The notes under the pieces are model-generated. The model was not told the origin of the DNA. It was given only the letters and a program-made list of their open reading frames with translations, and did no database searches. Source: a virus. Taken from it: 64,000 nt of DNA. Every line of letters starts with the position of its first letter. Position 1 is the stretch's first letter. This document shows, piece after piece, positions 28,218 to 38,379 of the stretch. The translations under genes were made by a program, and so were the position numbers. Location of the stretch: positions 1 to 64,000 of the IMG/VR virus record IMGVR_UViG_3300034122_002202; one strand, 5' to 3'.

Positions 28218-31200
28218 ATGCACTTCCAAAGAAACATAACAAGAATACAAGACCAAGACGACTTTTCTGGAGTACCTACCTCTGGAGAAGCCGTTTTTTT
28301 TGATGGTGAAAATTTTATTACAGCAGATATTACTGGGTATCAAGGATCGCAGGGTAATCAGGGTTCACAAGGAAACCAAGGATTTCAAGGCATAACTGGT
28401 TTTCAAGGTTTAACTGGAGCAGGAAGTCAGGGTGATCAAGGTCTAATTGGATTGCAAGGCTTTCAAGGAACAATTGGAAATCAAGGGTTACAAGGTAATC
28501 AAGGCAATCAAGGATTTCAAGGAACAATTGGAAATCAAGGCTTACAAGGTTATCAAGGCATTCAAGGCAATCAAGGTAATCAAGGCAATCAAGGATTCCA
28601 AGGAAGACAAGGGTTTCAAGGCCATCAAGGTGATCAGGGTTGGCAAGGAGATCAAGGATTTCAAGGAAGACAAGGATTTCAAGGTCACCAAGGAGATCAA
28701 GGTTTTCAAGGAAGACAAGGATTTCAAGGAGAACAAGGATTACAAGGCATAACTGGCTTTCAAGGAATTGAAGGCGTAGCTGGAATAGATGCATTATGGA
28801 ACTTCACAGGTGCTTATAATGGCGGTGCAGCATATGCCGTAGGTGATATAGCAACCTATTTAGGGCAAACTTGGTATCGTGTAAATTCTAATGGTGGGAA
28901 TGTTGGTGATTCCCCCATAGAAGGAACTTTTTGGACATTGATTTCTGCAAAAGGAGATCAAGGAGATCAGGGAGATCAAGGCAATCAGGGTGACCAAGGC
29001 GAACAAGGTTTTCAAGGCGAACAAGGCTATCAGGGTGGCCAAGGCGAACAAGGTGATCAAGGACAACAAGGATTTCAAGGTTATCAAGGAAATCAAGGAA
29101 ATCAAGGAAATCAGGGTTATCAAGGATTTCAAGGTGAACAAGGACTGCAAGGAAATCAAGGAGATCAAGGATCACAAGGTTTAAATGGAAACTTTGGTGG
29201 TGTCACAGTTGAATACCTTATAGATACTCTTAATTATACGATAAACGATCCAGGCGATAACTATATAAGATTTAACAATTCCTCTCTTCCATCAGCTACA
29301 CATGTCATTATTGATGATAATCCAAACAACTCAACCATTGATCTTTCTTTATATTTAAATACTATTTCTGCATCAACAAGCACGATGAAGGGGCACTTTA
29401 AATTATCTAAGAAAAATGATTCTACAGTATTTGCTCTTTATGCAATTAGTTCTGCAACAGAAGAAGAACCAAGTTTTTTTGACATTATTATTTCTTATCT
29501 ATCTGGAAGTGGAACATTTTCAAATAATGATGAAGTTCTTTTAACTTTTGCAAGAACTGGAGATAAGGGAGATACTGGCAATCAAGGCAATCAAGGCAAT
29601 CAAGGCTATCAGGGATTTCAAGGAGATCAAGGATTTCAAGGAAACCAAGGGGAACAGGGTTCTCAGGGCGATCAAGGATCGCAAGGTAATCAGGGCGAAC
29701 AGGGATTTCAAGGTGATCGTGGAATTGGTGCATTGTCTTGGACATACAAGGTAAACACAACAACTCTTACAGATCTTGATCCAACTAATGATTATATAAG
29801 TTTTAATGCTGATCCTTTTACTTCGGCCACTCAAGTTAAAGTAGATGATAATCCATACGGAATAAATACTACTTTACATGATTTATTCTTAAGTATTCAG
29901 AGTGGTTATTTAACTTTAACAGATCAAGCCAATCCTTCAACATATGTTACTTATCAAATAACTTCTTGTGTAGATGGTACTTCAACAAACGATACTGAAG
30001 ATGGAAGTTATGTAATATTTAATGTGGCACTAGTTAGTACATACGGAGTAATAAATAACGAAGATTTTGTTACTCTGTCTATTGGACTTGTTGGTTCACA
30101 AGGATCGCAAGGTAACCAAGGTTCACAGGGAAATCAGGGTGAGCAAGGAAATCAAGGTTTTCAAGGCAATCAAGGCTTACAAGGAAATCAAGGTTTTCAA
30201 GGAAACCAAGGAAATCAAGGCGATCAAGGATCGCAAGGCAATCAGGGTGACCAAGGAAATCAAGGCACAACACCTTTAATTTGCACTACGCAAAACACAG
30301 GTGAATATTATTTTCAAGCAGTAGGTGAAAATTACTATCAAAGCCCTATAGCAACAGGATTGGCATTTGCTGCTGGACAAATACTGTCTGTATACGCACC
30401 CACTGATAATATTATACAGTACATGAGAATAACTTCTTATAACCCCACAACAGGGGATATAGTTGCAGTCGTTACACATTCTTTAAGCCCAGGATTTAAA
30501 ACATATAACACGCTTTCAATTTGTCTTGCAGGAAAAATTGGCGAGCAAGGTTCACAGGGTGATCAAGGTTTTCAAGGAGAACAGGGTTCCCAAGGCAATC
30601 AAGGCGACCAAGGTAACCAAGGATTACAAGGCGAACAAGGAAATCAAGGAGATCAGGGAAATCAAGGCAACCAAGGAGATCGGGGATTTCAAGGAAATCA
30701 AGGTGATCAAGGATCACAAGGTAATTATGGAGAACAAGGTTCTCAGGGTGATCAAGGTTCGCAAGGAAACCAAGGATTTCAAGGCAATCAAGGATCAGAT
30801 GCATTATGGAATTTCACAGGTGCTTATAGCGGTGGTGCATCATACTCCATAGGTGATGTAGCAACTTACTCAGGTGAAACTTGGTATCGTGTTGGTGCTA
30901 ATGGTGGTAATGTTGGAGATATTCCTTCGCCAGGATTCTGGACATTGATTGCTCAGAAAGGCGAACAGGGATTACAAGGATACCAAGGTGAACAAGGTTC
31001 ACAAGGTAATCAAGGATTTCAAGGGCAACAAGGTTTTCAAGGAAGTCAAGGTGACCAAGGATATCAAGGAACATCTGGTTCTGGAGTAACTATTCAAGGA
31101 TCAGAAACATGGGAAAACATATTTAACAATGAAACTTCTGGTTCTATACTTGGTGATATGTGGATACTTACATCTACATTGCAAGGTACTGCATCTCAAG

Positions 31201-33629
31201 CATGTCCAAATCCTTCTGGTGGTACAGCTTCTGCTGGAGATGGTGTTGTATACACAGGAACATCGCCAATTTATTGGCAAAATGTTGGTCCTATTCGTGG
31301 TCCTCAAGGATCTAATGGTTCGCAAGGAAGTCAAGGTATTCAAGGAAGTCAAGGCGATCAAGGCAGTCAAGGATTTCAAGGTCAACAAGGCTTACAAGGC
31401 AATCAAGGCTTACAAGGCAATCAGGGAGAACAAGGAAATCAAGGTTTCCAAGGTCAACAAGGATCACAAGGACATCAGGGCAACCAAGGATTTCAAGGCA
31501 ACCAAGGATTTCAAGGCAACCAAGGAAATCAAGGATATAGAGGCGAGTCTACTGGGGAAACATATTATTTTAATTACTCTGTAGCATCTGATGTGGCTGG
31601 ATATAAAGAACTTTCTATAACCCCAATTGCTACAGCCCAACAGATGGTAACAACATCATTGGCTGGAAGCACAGACAATATACTTATCGCTAGTTTCATA
31701 ACGCCACAATTAGGGTTTTCAGTTATACCAGGTGGATCTCAGTTATTCCACCAACACTTTCTAAAGCAAGCCTCAAACGACCACATTCAAACTTATATTA
31801 CAATACAATTAGCAAACTCTACTGGAACTCCAATAGGGCCAATATTATCAACAAATGCTCCAATGATAGGGTGGACTGATAGTACTAATGCAGTAGAAAC
31901 CTTAATGGATTTAGTGTTAACAACAACGACTATAGATCCTACTAATCGTATGATCGTTAAGATTTATGCAAATAACGATGATAGTAATTCTCACTCTTTG
32001 AAATGGTATACCGAAGGAACCGCATATTATTCGTTTGTAAGAACAACTGTCAGCGTAGTGCCGGTAATAGGCGAACAGGGTTTTCAAGGTTTTCAAGGAA
32101 ATCAAGGTAGTCAAGGTTCACAGGGAGAACAAGGATTCCAAGGAGATCAGGGCAGTCAGGGGGAACAGGGTTTTCAAGGTCATCAAGGCGAACAGGGATT
32201 TCAAGGTCAACAGGGTTTCCAAGGAAACCAAGGAGATCAAGGACTACAAGGAAATCAAGGTTTACAAGGAAATCAGGGTGAACAAGGCAATCAAGGCAAT
32301 CAAGGCGAACAGGGTTTTCAAGGAAATCAAGGGGAACAAGGCTATCAAGGAAATCAAGGTGAACAGGGAGATCAAGGATTTCAAGGTAGTCAAGGAGATC
32401 AAGGTTTTCAAGGTGAACAAGGATTCCAAGGAAATCAAGGAGAACAGGGATTTCAAGGTTTTCAAGGAGATCAGGGAAATCAAGGTTGGCAGGGTGAACA
32501 AGGTTCACAGGGCGATCAAGGATTCCAAGGAGAACAAGGCAATCAGGGTGAGCAAGGTTTCCAAGGAAATCAAGGCGACCAAGGTTTCCAAGGTGAGCAA
32601 GGATTTCAAGGCAATCAAGGATTCCAAGGCGAACAGGGCGAGCAAGGATTTCAAGGAGAACAAGGGAATCAAGGCGATCAAGGTTGGCAGGGCGAACAAG
32701 GCAATCAAGGAGAACAGGGAAATCAAGGTGATCAGGGATCACAGGGAGATCAAGGTAATTATGGCAATCAAGGCGACCAAGGATATCAGGGAGCAACTGG
32801 TAGCTTTGGCGGTGTAACAGTTGAATATAAAATAGATACAAATAATTATTCAATCAATGATCCAGGCGACAATTATATAAGATTTAATAATGCTTCTCTT
32901 GCATCAGCTACGCATGTTATAATTGATGATAATCCAAATAATGCAAACATAGATCTTTCTCTGTTCTTAGCTACAATCGCTGCTTCAACAAGCACTATGA
33001 AAGGTCATTTTAAATTATCCAAGAAAAATGACTCTACAGTATTTGCACTTTACACTATAAGCAATTCTTTAGAGCAAGAGCCTAGCTTCTTTGATGTCAC
33101 AATTTCTTATCTGTCTGGAATCGGAACATTTTCTAATGATGATGAAGTATTGCTCACTTTTGCAAGAACTGGGGATAAGGGCGATACTGGATATCAAGGT
33201 AGCCAAGGATTACAAGGCGTTGTTGGAACCACAGGCAATCAAGGCTCACAAGGCTATCAGGGTGTCGTAGGAACAACTGGTAATCAAGGATCACAAGGAA
33301 ACCAAGGTTATCAGGGTGTTGTTGGAACCATTGGAAACCAAGGCTACCAAGGAGTCGTTGGAACAACTGGATCACAGGGTTCGCAAGGTTTTCAAGGAGT
33401 CGTTGGAACAACAGGAAACCAAGGCTCACAAGGCAACCAAGGGTATCAAGGTTACCAAGGTGTAACTGGCCCAGTTGCCGGAACTGCTAATCAAGTTGTT
33501 TATAAAAATATAACTAACGATGCTGCTGGTTCTTCAAATTTTACTTTTGATGGAACAAATGCAGTACTTGCTGGAAGCTTATCATCTTCGGCAATAATCG
33601 GTGCGGATATAGATGGGGGTGCATTCTAA
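28218..33629 (+). CDS. Giant collagen-like fibre protein (1803 aa)
   Basis: Long runs of Gly-x-Gln triplets (QGNQGFQGDQG type), nearly without proline, are interrupted by globular modules. An ALWNFTGAYNGGAAYAVGD module occurs twice, near residues 192 and 861, with GQTWYRV; it resembles small carbohydrate-binding (CBM5/12-like) domains. A GGVTVEY module with THVIIDDNPNN is present twice, near 327 and 1531, with a relative near 507. Other unique inserts are near 690, 960 and 1120. The C-terminus (ANQVVYKNITNDAAGSSNFT) looks like a tail-fibre end. A trimeric fibre exposed on the virion is inferred. GGAGA site before the ATG; the next ATG overlaps its stop. Confidence 0.85.
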   Translation: MHFQRNITRIQDQDDFSGVPTSGEAVFFDGENFITADITGYQGSQGNQGSQGNQGFQGITGFQGLTGAGSQGDQGLIGLQGFQGTIGNQGLQGNQGNQGFQGTIGNQGLQGYQGIQGNQGNQGNQGFQGRQGFQGHQGDQGWQGDQGFQGRQGFQGHQGDQGFQGRQGFQGEQGLQGITGFQGIEGVAGIDALWNFTGAYNGGAAYAVGDIATYLGQTWYRVNSNGGNVGDSPIEGTFWTLISAKGDQGDQGDQGNQGDQGEQGFQGEQGYQGGQGEQGDQGQQGFQGYQGNQGNQGNQGYQGFQGEQGLQGNQGDQGSQGLNGNFGGVTVEYLIDTLNYTINDPGDNYIRFNNSSLPSATHVIIDDNPNNSTIDLSLYLNTISASTSTMKGHFKLSKKNDSTVFALYAISSATEEEPSFFDIIISYLSGSGTFSNNDEVLLTFARTGDKGDTGNQGNQGNQGYQGFQGDQGFQGNQGEQGSQGDQGSQGNQGEQGFQGDRGIGALSWTYKVNTTTLTDLDPTNDYISFNADPFTSATQVKVDDNPYGINTTLHDLFLSIQSGYLTLTDQANPSTYVTYQITSCVDGTSTNDTEDGSYVIFNVALVSTYGVINNEDFVTLSIGLVGSQGSQGNQGSQGNQGEQGNQGFQGNQGLQGNQGFQGNQGNQGDQGSQGNQGDQGNQGTTPLICTTQNTGEYYFQAVGENYYQSPIATGLAFAAGQILSVYAPTDNIIQYMRITSYNPTTGDIVAVVTHSLSPGFKTYNTLSICLAGKIGEQGSQGDQGFQGEQGSQGNQGDQGNQGLQGEQGNQGDQGNQGNQGDRGFQGNQGDQGSQGNYGEQGSQGDQGSQGNQGFQGNQGSDALWNFTGAYSGGASYSIGDVATYSGETWYRVGANGGNVGDIPSPGFWTLIAQKGEQGLQGYQGEQGSQGNQGFQGQQGFQGSQGDQGYQGTSGSGVTIQGSETWENIFNNETSGSILGDMWILTSTLQGTASQACPNPSGGTASAGDGVVYTGTSPIYWQNVGPIRGPQGSNGSQGSQGIQGSQGDQGSQGFQGQQGLQGNQGLQGNQGEQGNQGFQGQQGSQGHQGNQGFQGNQGFQGNQGNQGYRGESTGETYYFNYSVASDVAGYKELSITPIATAQQMVTTSLAGSTDNILIASFITPQLGFSVIPGGSQLFHQHFLKQASNDHIQTYITIQLANSTGTPIGPILSTNAPMIGWTDSTNAVETLMDLVLTTTTIDPTNRMIVKIYANNDDSNSHSLKWYTEGTAYYSFVRTTVSVVPVIGEQGFQGFQGNQGSQGSQGEQGFQGDQGSQGEQGFQGHQGEQGFQGQQGFQGNQGDQGLQGNQGLQGNQGEQGNQGNQGEQGFQGNQGEQGYQGNQGEQGDQGFQGSQGDQGFQGEQGFQGNQGEQGFQGFQGDQGNQGWQGEQGSQGDQGFQGEQGNQGEQGFQGNQGDQGFQGEQGFQGNQGFQGEQGEQGFQGEQGNQGDQGWQGEQGNQGEQGNQGDQGSQGDQGNYGNQGDQGYQGATGSFGGVTVEYKIDTNNYSINDPGDNYIRFNNASLASATHVIIDDNPNNANIDLSLFLATIAASTSTMKGHFKLSKKNDSTVFALYTISNSLEQEPSFFDVTISYLSGIGTFSNDDEVLLTFARTGDKGDTGYQGSQGLQGVVGTTGNQGSQGYQGVVGTTGNQGSQGNQGYQGVVGTIGNQGYQGVVGTTGSQGSQGFQGVVGTTGNQGSQGNQGYQGYQGVTGPVAGTANQVVYKNITNDAAGSSNFTFDGTNAVLAGSLSSSAIIGADIDGGAF
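28336..33460 (+). repeat. Gly-x-Gln coding repeats (9-base units)
   Basis: DNA repeats of the type CAAGGAAATCAAGG, with the third codon varied (aat, gat, gaa, ttt, tca, tta) and only synonymous changes otherwise. Interrupted by the globular modules. Many spurious frames on both strands arise from it. Confidence 0.9.
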
Positions 33630-35854
33630 TGCCTAGCGTTTGCGTTTCTGGTGCTGGTAACCCTGTTGCAAATGGAACCTATACACAAAGTGGCAGCGTA
33701 TGGATAAAAGATGTAAACACAAGCATAGAATATGAAAATGACTATGGTGACAGAGACTATGCTTGGATGTTACGATATCAGGGCAATTTATTATATCAAA
33801 GTGCATCAGCTTCAGCTACACCAGCAACTACTGGATGGGTAACTGTTTATGGCACTGCTCCTGCACCAACAGTTACAGCAGGAGCATGTGCAGAACCTAC
33901 TACTACAACTACTACAACAACTGCTGAACCTACTACAACTACTACAACTACTACTACAGCAGCACCTTTAGTTGACCCATACTGTGTTTCTGGTGCTGGA
34001 ACCGCTGTTGCTAACGGAACATACACTTTTGTAAATAGTTCGTACAACATGTTTATGTCTGGATATTGGCAGCATGTGAGCGAGATAAATTTGAAGATGG
34101 GCTATGGCATGATGGGGTCGTATGAAATCTACAATGATTACACTAGACTTTATTACGCATCGACCTTAACTGGCACTTGGACTGTAGATTATGGTACTGG
34201 ACCTGCACCAACAGTAGCATCAGGGGAGTGTGGAACAACTACTACCACTACTACTTCAGCACCAACTACTACAACTACTACTACTGCTGCACCAACTACT
34301 ACAACTACTACAACTACTACTACTGCTGCACCTACGACTACAACCACAACAACACTACCTCCAGATAAAATTCGTATTAAAAGATCTAGTACATCTTCTT
34401 CTGTTCCTGCTACACTTTTATTGGGTGAATTAGGGATAAATATAGTAGATCAAAAAGTTTGGGTTGGAAACAGTAGCGAAGTTCCTGTTGTGTTGTCAGA
34501 TTATCAAAATACTTTTGTATATCAAGGGGATTGGGATCTTGCTGTTAATTACAAAAAGAACGATGTGGTAAAACGGAATGGTTCTTTTTATATGACCACT
34601 CGTTCTGTTGCTAACAATGGAGTAGACCCCGCTACAGATAACGGAACAGGTGGTTGGCAAATATTTTCTAACACTGTTGGAAACCAAGGATTTCAAGGAA
34701 GCCAAGGACTACAAGGTTTGCAAGGCAATCAAGGTGCAGCAGGAACTAATGGATCTCAGGGGAACCAAGGTTACCAAGGTGTCGTTGGAACTACTGGTTC
34801 ACAAGGTTTACAAGGATTGCAAGGTGCATCAGGAAACAATGGATCGCAAGGTTTTCAAGGATTAACTGGAACAGGGAATCAAGGTTGGCAAGGTGAACAG
34901 GGATGGCAAGGACATCAAGGGGATCAAGGATGGCAGGGCGATCAAGGATTCCAAGGAAGACAAGGTTTTCAAGGTCATCAAGGGGATCAGGGTTGGCAGG
35001 GTGATCAAGGTTTTCAAGGCATAACAGGAACAGGCAATCAAGGCAATCAAGGTTTTCAAGGTATAACAGGAACAGGGAATCAAGGTTCTCAAGGAAACCA
35101 AGGTTCACAAGGCAATCAAGGAAATCAAGGCACACAAGGATTTCAAGGTCAACAAGGAAACCAAGGATTTCAAGGAAACCAAGGATTTCAAGGAAATCAA
35201 GGCACAACCGGAACGGCTGCTACTGCTGGGGGGTCTAGTGGGCAATTTCAATACAAAAATGTATCTGGGGGACTTTCTGGGGCTGCTGCATTAACTTATC
35301 AAGCTGTAGCTGGAGATGATATAGGTGTTTACGCTACTTCTAGTTCTCAAGTTCCACTTGTTGTCCAAGGAGCAACTAGTCAAACCAACAATCTTTTTGA
35401 AATTAGATCTTCAAATGCAACAGTTCTTTTATATGTTACTCAATCTGGTGGTTTAAATGTTAGTGGTGGAGACATAGTAGTAGCTGATAGCAATTTAGTT
35501 ATCAAAAATAGTGGTAATGGTCGAACAATCACAATAGCAAAACCTTCTACATTTGCAGCCAGTTATACGCTAACTTTACCTCAGAATGCAGGAACAGCTA
35601 ATTATGCACTTGTAACTAACGGGTCAGGTACATTATCATGGGCTTCAAGTGTTTTAAGTGCAACTAATCTCGCTGGTGGTGGTGCAGGGCAGATACCTTA
35701 CAATACTGCATCTGGTGCAACAAGCTTTCTTGCTGCTGGAACAGCGGGGCAAGTATTGCAATCCAATGGAACAGCAGCACCTTCTTGGGGTACACAAACT
35801 TCTAAGTCATCAGGAAGCGATATTTTCTTAGCTAACAATTTTGGAGGTTTATAA
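33629..35854 (+). CDS. Collagen-like fibre with Thr-rich linkers (741 aa)
   Basis: Two N-terminal modules of about 90 residues begin CVSGAGNPVANGTYTQSG and CVSGAGTAVANGTYTFVN and end TVYGTAPAPTV or TVDYGTGPAPTV. They are joined by poly-Thr linkers (A-E-P-T-rich). Next comes a fibre-type segment (KIRIKRSS, then a YQGDWDLAVNYKKNDVV module), then Gly-x-Gln triplets to about residue 530. The end is a tail-fibre-like domain with GGGAGQIPYNTASGATSFLA. The Thr stretches are good O-glycan acceptors (inference). Start overlaps the previous stop. Confidence 0.8.
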   Translation: MPSVCVSGAGNPVANGTYTQSGSVWIKDVNTSIEYENDYGDRDYAWMLRYQGNLLYQSASASATPATTGWVTVYGTAPAPTVTAGACAEPTTTTTTTTAEPTTTTTTTTTAAPLVDPYCVSGAGTAVANGTYTFVNSSYNMFMSGYWQHVSEINLKMGYGMMGSYEIYNDYTRLYYASTLTGTWTVDYGTGPAPTVASGECGTTTTTTTSAPTTTTTTTAAPTTTTTTTTTTAAPTTTTTTTLPPDKIRIKRSSTSSSVPATLLLGELGINIVDQKVWVGNSSEVPVVLSDYQNTFVYQGDWDLAVNYKKNDVVKRNGSFYMTTRSVANNGVDPATDNGTGGWQIFSNTVGNQGFQGSQGLQGLQGNQGAAGTNGSQGNQGYQGVVGTTGSQGLQGLQGASGNNGSQGFQGLTGTGNQGWQGEQGWQGHQGDQGWQGDQGFQGRQGFQGHQGDQGWQGDQGFQGITGTGNQGNQGFQGITGTGNQGSQGNQGSQGNQGNQGTQGFQGQQGNQGFQGNQGFQGNQGTTGTAATAGGSSGQFQYKNVSGGLSGAAALTYQAVAGDDIGVYATSSSQVPLVVQGATSQTNNLFEIRSSNATVLLYVTQSGGLNVSGGDIVVADSNLVIKNSGNGRTITIAKPSTFAASYTLTLPQNAGTANYALVTNGSGTLSWASSVLSATNLAGGGAGQIPYNTASGATSFLAAGTAGQVLQSNGTAAPSWGTQTSKSSGSDIFLANNFGGL
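33895..33963 (+). repeat. Poly-threonine linker, first
   Basis: Act/aca codons coding (T)n-A-E-P-(T)n; low complexity. Confidence 0.9.
34231..34358 (+). repeat. Poly-threonine linker, second
   Basis: Three to four blocks of Thr separated by AAP or SAP; same design as the first linker. Confidence 0.9.
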
Positions 35855-35856
35855 CT

Positions 35857-36303
35857 ATGCCAGTGACATCAACACCTATTTTTCCTCAAGCCCCATACTT
35901 TGTTGCAAAAACACTTGCAGCACAAACAGCATGTACAACTAGAGGCCCAACAGCAACGGCTAGCCTTGCAGCAGCTAACATCATCGAAGTTGTGCCGACT
36001 TCTACCAATGGCCTAAGAATTGATAGCATCCAAGTCAATGCTTGTTCTACTTCTTTTACTGCACCTACCGCTGGTAATATCGTAGGCATATGGGTATGGG
36101 ATGGCACTACAGCTTATTTGTTTACAGAAATACTTGTGACCGCTGTAACTCCTTCAACTACTGTTGCTGGATTTACTACTACATTGACTTTTGCCAACCC
36201 TCTTGTTTTACCATCTACATTTAAACTTTTTGCCTCCGTTAGTGTTACTACTACCGCTAGCACTACTGCATTGCAAGTTTGTGTAATGGGGGGAAGTTAT
36301 TAA
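35857..36303 (+). CDS. Putative structural protein (148 aa)
   Basis: Thr/Ala/Val-rich, probably all-beta (MPVTSTPIFPQAPYFVAKTL). GGAGG site before the ATG. Lies between fibre genes; likely a small virion or fibre accessory protein. Unrecognised. Confidence 0.6.
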   Translation: MPVTSTPIFPQAPYFVAKTLAAQTACTTRGPTATASLAAANIIEVVPTSTNGLRIDSIQVNACSTSFTAPTAGNIVGIWVWDGTTAYLFTEILVTAVTPSTTVAGFTTTLTFANPLVLPSTFKLFASVSVTTTASTTALQVCVMGGSY

Positions 36304-36989
36304 TGGCTGGAGCGTTTAACTATGGCATGATACCAAGCAATTCGCCAAAGGGTTCTGCGTTTCAAGCAGTCCAAGAAACTACTATATCGTCTGGTATTAT
36401 TCAAATGTTTGCTGGTTCTACTGCTCCAAATGGGTGGCTTATATGTGATGGAAGTACTGTTAGTAGAAAGACTTATGGCGATTTATTTAAAGTTATTGGA
36501 ACCACATATGGGGCTGGCAATTCCAATACTACATTTGCATTACCAGATATGAGAGGGCGATTACCCATAGGTGCTGGAACAGGCACATCTTTGACAACTA
36601 GAACTTTAGGGGCGAATTTGGGTGCAGAGACAGTAACATTAGCACAAACAAATCTTCCACCACATACCCATACCGCTACAGTTGGAACACAAAGTGCTAA
36701 TCATACTCACACAGGTACAAGCGGTGGTCAAAGTGTAAATCATACACATAGCTATGGTTTACCGATAGGAACTACTGGAGCTACAAATGGTATTATAGAT
36801 TCGCTTACTGCTAGTAGTTCGGGAACACCGCAAACAGGTGGTAATTCTGTTGGTCATACTCATTCAACTACATTCGGAACTCAAAGTGCTACGCATACAC
36901 ATACAGTTACCAATTCAAACACAGGTAGTGGAACGCCATTTGGAATTATGCCCCCATCAATAGCTATTAATTTTATTATAAAGATATAG
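36303..36989 (+). CDS. Tail-collar (microcystin-dependent-like) protein 1
   Basis: Residues 42-90 contain the tail-collar signature NGWLICDGSTVSRKTYGDLF, then FALPDMRGRLPIGAG. The second half carries paired histidines (HTHT, NHTH, GHTHS), as in metal-coordinating phage fibre tips, and ends FGIMPPSIAINFIIKI. The ATG at 36303 overlaps the previous stop. First of three tandem paralogues, each 227-228 aa. Confidence 0.88.
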   Translation: MAGAFNYGMIPSNSPKGSAFQAVQETTISSGIIQMFAGSTAPNGWLICDGSTVSRKTYGDLFKVIGTTYGAGNSNTTFALPDMRGRLPIGAGTGTSLTTRTLGANLGAETVTLAQTNLPPHTHTATVGTQSANHTHTGTSGGQSVNHTHSYGLPIGTTGATNGIIDSLTASSSGTPQTGGNSVGHTHSTTFGTQSATHTHTVTNSNTGSGTPFGIMPPSIAINFIIKI

Positions 36990-37028
36990 GTGAAAATTGG
37001 CTGGATCTTTTTCTTATAATTCGATACC
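36967..37028 (+). repeat. 62-bp direct repeat, copy 1
   Basis: Identical to 37658-37719. It spans the end of one collar gene, the intergenic gap and the start of the next, and marks a recent tandem duplication or ongoing exchange. Confidence 0.95.
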
Positions 37029-37680
37029 CACTAACTTCCCTAAAGGTAGTTCTTTTGAGCCTATAAAAACACCAATCATACCGACTGGTGTAATAGAAAT
37101 GTTTGCTGGTTCTGTTGCTCCAATTGGATGGTTGATTTGTGATGGAAGTATTGTGAGTAGAGTAGCTTTTAGCGATTTATTTAAAATTATAGGCACTACT
37201 TATGGTTCTGGAAATTCTAATAGTACATTTACTTTACCAGACATGAGAGGCAGACTACCTATTGGTGTTGGTTCTGGTTCTGGTTTAACCACAAGGACAT
37301 TAGCAGCAACTCTTGGTTCAGAAACAGCGACATTAGCAGAAACCAATTTGCCTTCTCACACACATGCAACTACAGTAGGAACAGAAAGTGTTACGCATAC
37401 ACACACAGGAACAAGTGGAGGTGAAAGTGCAAATCATGTACACAACTTTTCTCATACTGCGGGTACATCTGGTTCATATGGGTTAATGGACTCAGGAACA
37501 GCTAGTAGTTCTGGTCAACCTAATACTGGTGGCATTCAGCAAAACCATACTCATGCTACTACGACAGGAACAGAAAGTGCTACCCATAACCATTCGGTGT
37601 CTAATTCTAATACTGGAAGTGGAACAGCATTTGGTATTATGCCTCCATCCATAGTTGTTAATTTTATTATAAAGATATAG
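36997..37680 (+). CDS. Tail-collar protein 2 (TTG start)
   Basis: Same architecture as the first: GWLICDGSIVSRVAFSDLFK, FTLPDMRGRLPIG, histidine pairs, and the same C-terminus. The start is TTG at 36997 (MAGSFSYNSIPTNFPKG) with AGGTG 6 bases before it; no ATG fits the alignment. It differs from copy 1 mainly in the His-rich tip, so the copies may recognise different receptors. Confidence 0.85.
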   Translation: MAGSFSYNSIPTNFPKGSSFEPIKTPIIPTGVIEMFAGSVAPIGWLICDGSIVSRVAFSDLFKIIGTTYGSGNSNSTFTLPDMRGRLPIGVGSGSGLTTRTLAATLGSETATLAETNLPSHTHATTVGTESVTHTHTGTSGGESANHVHNFSHTAGTSGSYGLMDSGTASSSGQPNTGGIQQNHTHATTTGTESATHNHSVSNSNTGSGTAFGIMPPSIVVNFIIKI

Positions 37681-37719
37681 GTGAAAATTGGCTGGATCTT
37701 TTTCTTATAATTCGATACC
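37658..37719 (+). repeat. 62-bp direct repeat, copy 2
   Basis: Identical to 36967-37028. Confidence 0.95.
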
Positions 37720-38371
37720 AACTAACTCCCCTAAAGGTAGCTCCTTTCAAGGTTTACAATCATCCATTACTCCTATTGGTGTTATAAGATTTTTTGCTGG
37801 ATCTGTAGTTCCTAACGGATGGCTTTTATGCAATGGAAGTACTGTTAGCAGAAAAGCTTATGGCGATTTATTTAAAGTAATAGGAACAACTTTTGGTGCT
37901 GGCAATTCTAATGACACTTTTACTTTGCCTGATATGAGAGGCAGGATTCCAATTTGTGCAGGAACAGGCACTTCTTTAACCACTAGAACTTTAGGGTCAA
38001 ATGTAGGAGCAGAAACCGCAACACTATCTGAAGCTAATATGGCTTCTCATACTCATACAGCCACAGTAGGAACGCAAACCGCTAATCATACACACTCAGG
38101 AACAAGTGGTACAGTGTCTGCTGATCATACGCATGGTTGGGGAAGAAATGTGGGATCGTTTGGATCATATGGCTTAAGAGATGGCACGAATAGAAGTGCT
38201 AATGGAACCCCTAATACGCAAGGAGCACATCAAGATCATAGTCATGGTACTACTACTGGAACTGAAAGTGCTAATCATAATCATACAGTTACAAATTCCA
38301 GTACTGGAGGTGGAACTGCATTCGGGATTATTCCACCAGCGATAGTTGTTAATTTCATCATAAAAGCATAG
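37688..38371 (+). CDS. Tail-collar protein 3 (TTG start)
   Basis: Third paralogue: NGWLLCNGSTVSRKAYGDLF, FTLPDMRGRIPICAG, His pairs (HTHS, DHTHG, DHSHG), C-terminus VVNFIIKA. The TTG start and ribosome binding site are identical to copy 2 through the 62-bp repeat. Confidence 0.85.
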   Translation: MAGSFSYNSIPTNSPKGSSFQGLQSSITPIGVIRFFAGSVVPNGWLLCNGSTVSRKAYGDLFKVIGTTFGAGNSNDTFTLPDMRGRIPICAGTGTSLTTRTLGSNVGAETATLSEANMASHTHTATVGTQTANHTHSGTSGTVSADHTHGWGRNVGSFGSYGLRDGTNRSANGTPNTQGAHQDHSHGTTTGTESANHNHTVTNSSTGGGTAFGIIPPAIVVNFIIKA

Positions 38372-38379
38372 GAGCAAAA

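Noticed and set aside
28330-33429. Many open frames of 60-270 codons on both strands in the collagen region
   Set aside because: They are shadows of the G-x-Q codon repeat: K/I/D- or L/D/H-rich low-complexity translations with no ribosome binding sites.
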